The translations under genes were made by a program, and so were the position numbers. This document shows positions 26,201 through 26,559 of a stretch of DNA of 26,559 nucleotides, one piece after another. Position 1 is the stretch's first letter. Each line of letters begins with the position of its first letter. The notes under the pieces were generated by a model. That model searched no databases and was not told the DNA's origin. It was given only the letters and a program-made list of their open reading frames with translations. The DNA comes from an uncultured Victivallales bacterium (GTDB lineage Bacteria > Verrucomicrobiota > Lentisphaeria > Victivallales > UBA1829): the NCBI GenBank assembly GCA_934661375.1, contig CAKUJH010000042.1:1-26559 (forward strand). Reading direction: 5' to 3'.

Positions 26201-26326
26201 GTGGCGATTACGGCGGATATTATGTTCAACGAGGAACAGAAAGCGGTCTTTGACGCGGTTCTGTTGAAACCCATTTCGCTGGAGCAGTTGTTTACTCTGC
26301 TGTACAGATTTTCGAAATCCGCGTGA
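23222..26326 (+). CDS. Hybrid sensor histidine kinase with periplasmic binding-protein-like sensor
   Basis: In the 1034-residue membrane kinase, a signal sequence (1-27) is followed by a periplasmic domain (about 38-330) resembling ABC-type substrate-binding proteins of the PF04392 kind, and a TM segment (355-378). Cytoplasmic PAS-like (about 385-485) and GAF-like (about 495-660) domains come next. The kinase core has phospho-acceptor H683 (ATMSHELRSPLN), N799 (LLSNAIKFT), DTGRGV and GGTGLGL. A C-terminal receiver has D923/D924 and phospho-acceptor D967 (IFTDLRMPEMNG). There is no HPt domain, so the phosphate must go through a separate HPt, probably that at 1778, to the REC-phosphatase. It starts one base after the GT gene. 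By inference a sensed small molecule controls the EPS circuit. Confidence 0.92.
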   Translation: MKTLCPGLKTVIAALFMVLCVMEAAAAESVPGNMTERPPRILLLSSVNLSFVQYFQEVTSFLNTLNQANSSYQVEHYTPEPPQTLSSPEKLAEIRELLDKIRAGRYQVVVAFYGPMLDLLRHELRDIPQKVKIIVCGLPPSMADRVPKAPNVYPLYQDFSIRKNLNLIRTLFPGRKKVILLSHWNPVGVEIKRLMREEILHFPELELLTPDNNQYTPAEILDYIEQHKKDAVILFFGWFNKYALNAASLHGLMDRLGHNRELPLFVMHSSLLYYGTVGGCMEDGQAYGRHAAMLTRRLLDGEEPHPAGETIPSNIILNQSMLDFYGIPAGEIPAEAVVLDVKQDNQLLAFYRKHAALLFSLFGFMLISICILLFFIIRFKRFARQISDIFHNMPFRVLVVDADEKVLMYHVSAVSDKIETLGDFMPELYPMLRETLQKVLREKRVCTIQYILNGLHQRGTFVYLPEQIFGRPAMLGVGIDVDELYYLNQNEMVQMECLRTVLPEFNANASFAAILKIFCEHLHGDRCCLIRYDLQNRSRELVEEYCAPGISALQTNFPAQVPESMDWINRNLTRTKEDHKLEHCRVSELPDSPLARYLHQQEVKDLYTMPIFLKNELWGSFGLVYKQRSGHLSPVQKQLFPMIAKMVELILLRQSYISDIAEARDAALAAAQSKSTFLATMSHELRSPLNAVIGFSELLSDGSLPPQEFREYISGINYAGKSLLALINNILDYSKLESEQMKIVAAPTDFNELLNKLKAVFRLSAEAKGLELNFLCRPLPGLILDAYRVRQILTNLLSNAIKFTEKGQVQVLVSYESGTLKIAVSDTGRGVNKDFQRKIFEPFYQQENSDATCIGGTGLGLVISKKLAEQMHGHIQLVSEPGFGSTFTLVLPNVPAVTETADSAPRELPDMTGCRGMDILIVDDSPINLKVLEAMFRKIQLPVRKAASGAAALEAMSEKTADVIFTDLRMPEMNGSELARIIRRNPAWNRVRVVAITADIMFNEEQKAVFDAVLLKPISLEQLFTLLYRFSKSA

Positions 26327-26369
26327 TGGCAATGGCTGTATTTTGCAGACCCGTCAAAAAATGGGTGAA

Positions 26370-26415
26370 TTGCAAGACTAAACGCACCAGTATCGTTTTG
26401 TAAGACTGAATGCAC
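26370..26415. repeat. Imperfect 18-bp direct repeats, 28-bp period
   Basis: TTGCAAGACTAAACGCAC (26370-26387) and TTGTAAGACTGAATGCAC (26398-26415) match at 15 of 18 positions. A partial third copy, TTGCAGAC, begins at 26343. They lie upstream of a predicted promoter and could be operator sites or subterminal repeats of a mobile element. Confidence 0.7.
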
Positions 26416-26447
26416 TTCCCTCTCTTGTCGGCGTGCTTTTATTGTAC

Positions 26448-26476
26448 TGGACATAAATAACATAATGTGCTATATT
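26448..26476 (+). promoter_or_regulatory. Sigma70-type promoter
   Basis: TGGACA (-35, 26448-26453) and TATATT (-10, 26471-26476) each match the consensus at 5 of 6 positions with an ideal 17-base spacer. Transcription would start near 26483, about 20 bases before the ATG at 26505. Confidence 0.6.
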
Positions 26477-26504
26477 ACCATGCCAAAACATGGAGAATGG
26501 TACG

Positions 26505-26559
26505 ATGAAAATAATACACGACATCAAAAGTATTTCGGCGAAGCGCAGAGAACTGCTGC
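26505..26559 (+). CDS. Start of an unidentified gene, cut by the window edge
   Basis: An ATG at 26505 follows GGAGA (26492-26496) and the promoter at 26448-26476. The frame stays open for 18 codons to the window end, reading MKIIHDIKSISAKRRELL. It is too short to identify. The promoter, a good ribosome site and a lysine/arginine-rich start support a real gene separate from the EPS operon; a transposase is possible given the adjacent repeats. Confidence 0.45.
   Translation, partial: MKIIHDIKSISAKRRELL

Larger units (their letters stand above)
26337..26559 (+). mobile_element. Possible left end of an insertion sequence (IS21-like?)
   Basis: Just 11 bases after the kinase stop the sequence becomes AT-rich. 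A TGT (26337-26339) is followed by three TTGCAAGAC-like units at about 27-28-base spacing, then a promoter and the start of a gene. Multiple subterminal repeats and a TG start are known for IS21-family ends. The right end and any transposase motif lie outside the window, so this is only a suggestion; a regulator-binding array upstream of an ordinary gene is the alternative. Confidence 0.25.

Noticed and set aside
26350..26368. ACCC...GGGT inverted repeat after the kinase gene as a terminator
   Set aside because: The stem is only four pairs with a ten-base loop and no following T-run.
26442..26476. TTGTAC as the -35 box for the promoter before 26505
   Set aside because: Its spacing to TATATT is 23 bases; TGGACA at 26448 gives the normal 17.

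Overview
The window is a single, co-directional exopolysaccharide (EPS) or capsule biosynthesis locus. About 20 complete genes lie on the + strand between about 100 and 26326, joined by 1-29 bp overlaps or gaps of at most about 28 bp, so it reads as one long operon or a few tightly coupled ones. A Wza-type lipoprotein and a Wzz/Wzc-type co-polymerase show a diderm with an outer membrane. The moderately high G+C, the GC-ending codons and the gene mix (GH9 enzyme, NPP-type phosphodiesterase, hybrid kinase) would fit a Lentisphaerota/Victivallales-like or other PVC-group bacterium. That placement is an impression and not something the sequence proves.

Layout. 1-118: an (AAGC)18 tandem repeat, a perfect 14-bp hairpin and a second hairpin over the first gene's translation start. 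115-2101: a REC-PP2C phosphatase-HATPase regulator and an HPt protein. 2127-9537: the core Wzx/Wzy machinery, comprising a phosphoglycosyl transferase, a membrane beta-helix/nucleotidyltransferase-like protein, a pol-beta-fold nucleotidyltransferase, a co-polymerase with a dead kinase domain, an outer-membrane export lipoprotein and a polymerase/ligase. 9534-17795: six genes with clearly different codon choice (GT8-like, two paralogous GT2, a secreted GH9 hydrolase, an NPP-type phosphodiesterase, a Wzx flippase). 17820-23220: a STAS anti-sigma-antagonist-like protein, then GT2, two GT4s and a GT4-GT26 fusion. 23222-26326: a hybrid histidine kinase with a periplasmic binding-protein-like sensor. 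26327-26559: an AT-rich tail with direct repeats, a good sigma70-type promoter and the start of another gene, possibly the edge of an insertion sequence.

How it may work. The initiating transferase loads a sugar-phosphate on undecaprenyl phosphate. Up to eight glycosyltransferase domains extend it, the flippase moves it, and the polymerase, co-polymerase and Wza-like channel polymerise and export it. The GH9 enzyme probably trims the product outside the cytoplasm. The most striking feature is that the locus carries its own apparently complete signalling chain: hybrid kinase (last gene), HPt (second gene), REC-phosphatase/kinase (first gene), STAS protein (middle). This is the architecture of the HptB-HsbR-HsbA partner switch of Pseudomonas and is reminiscent of SypE/SypA control of Vibrio fischeri biofilm polysaccharide. 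Upstream, the tetranucleotide repeat lies in a reading frame open into the first regulator, a possible phase-variation switch for the circuit.
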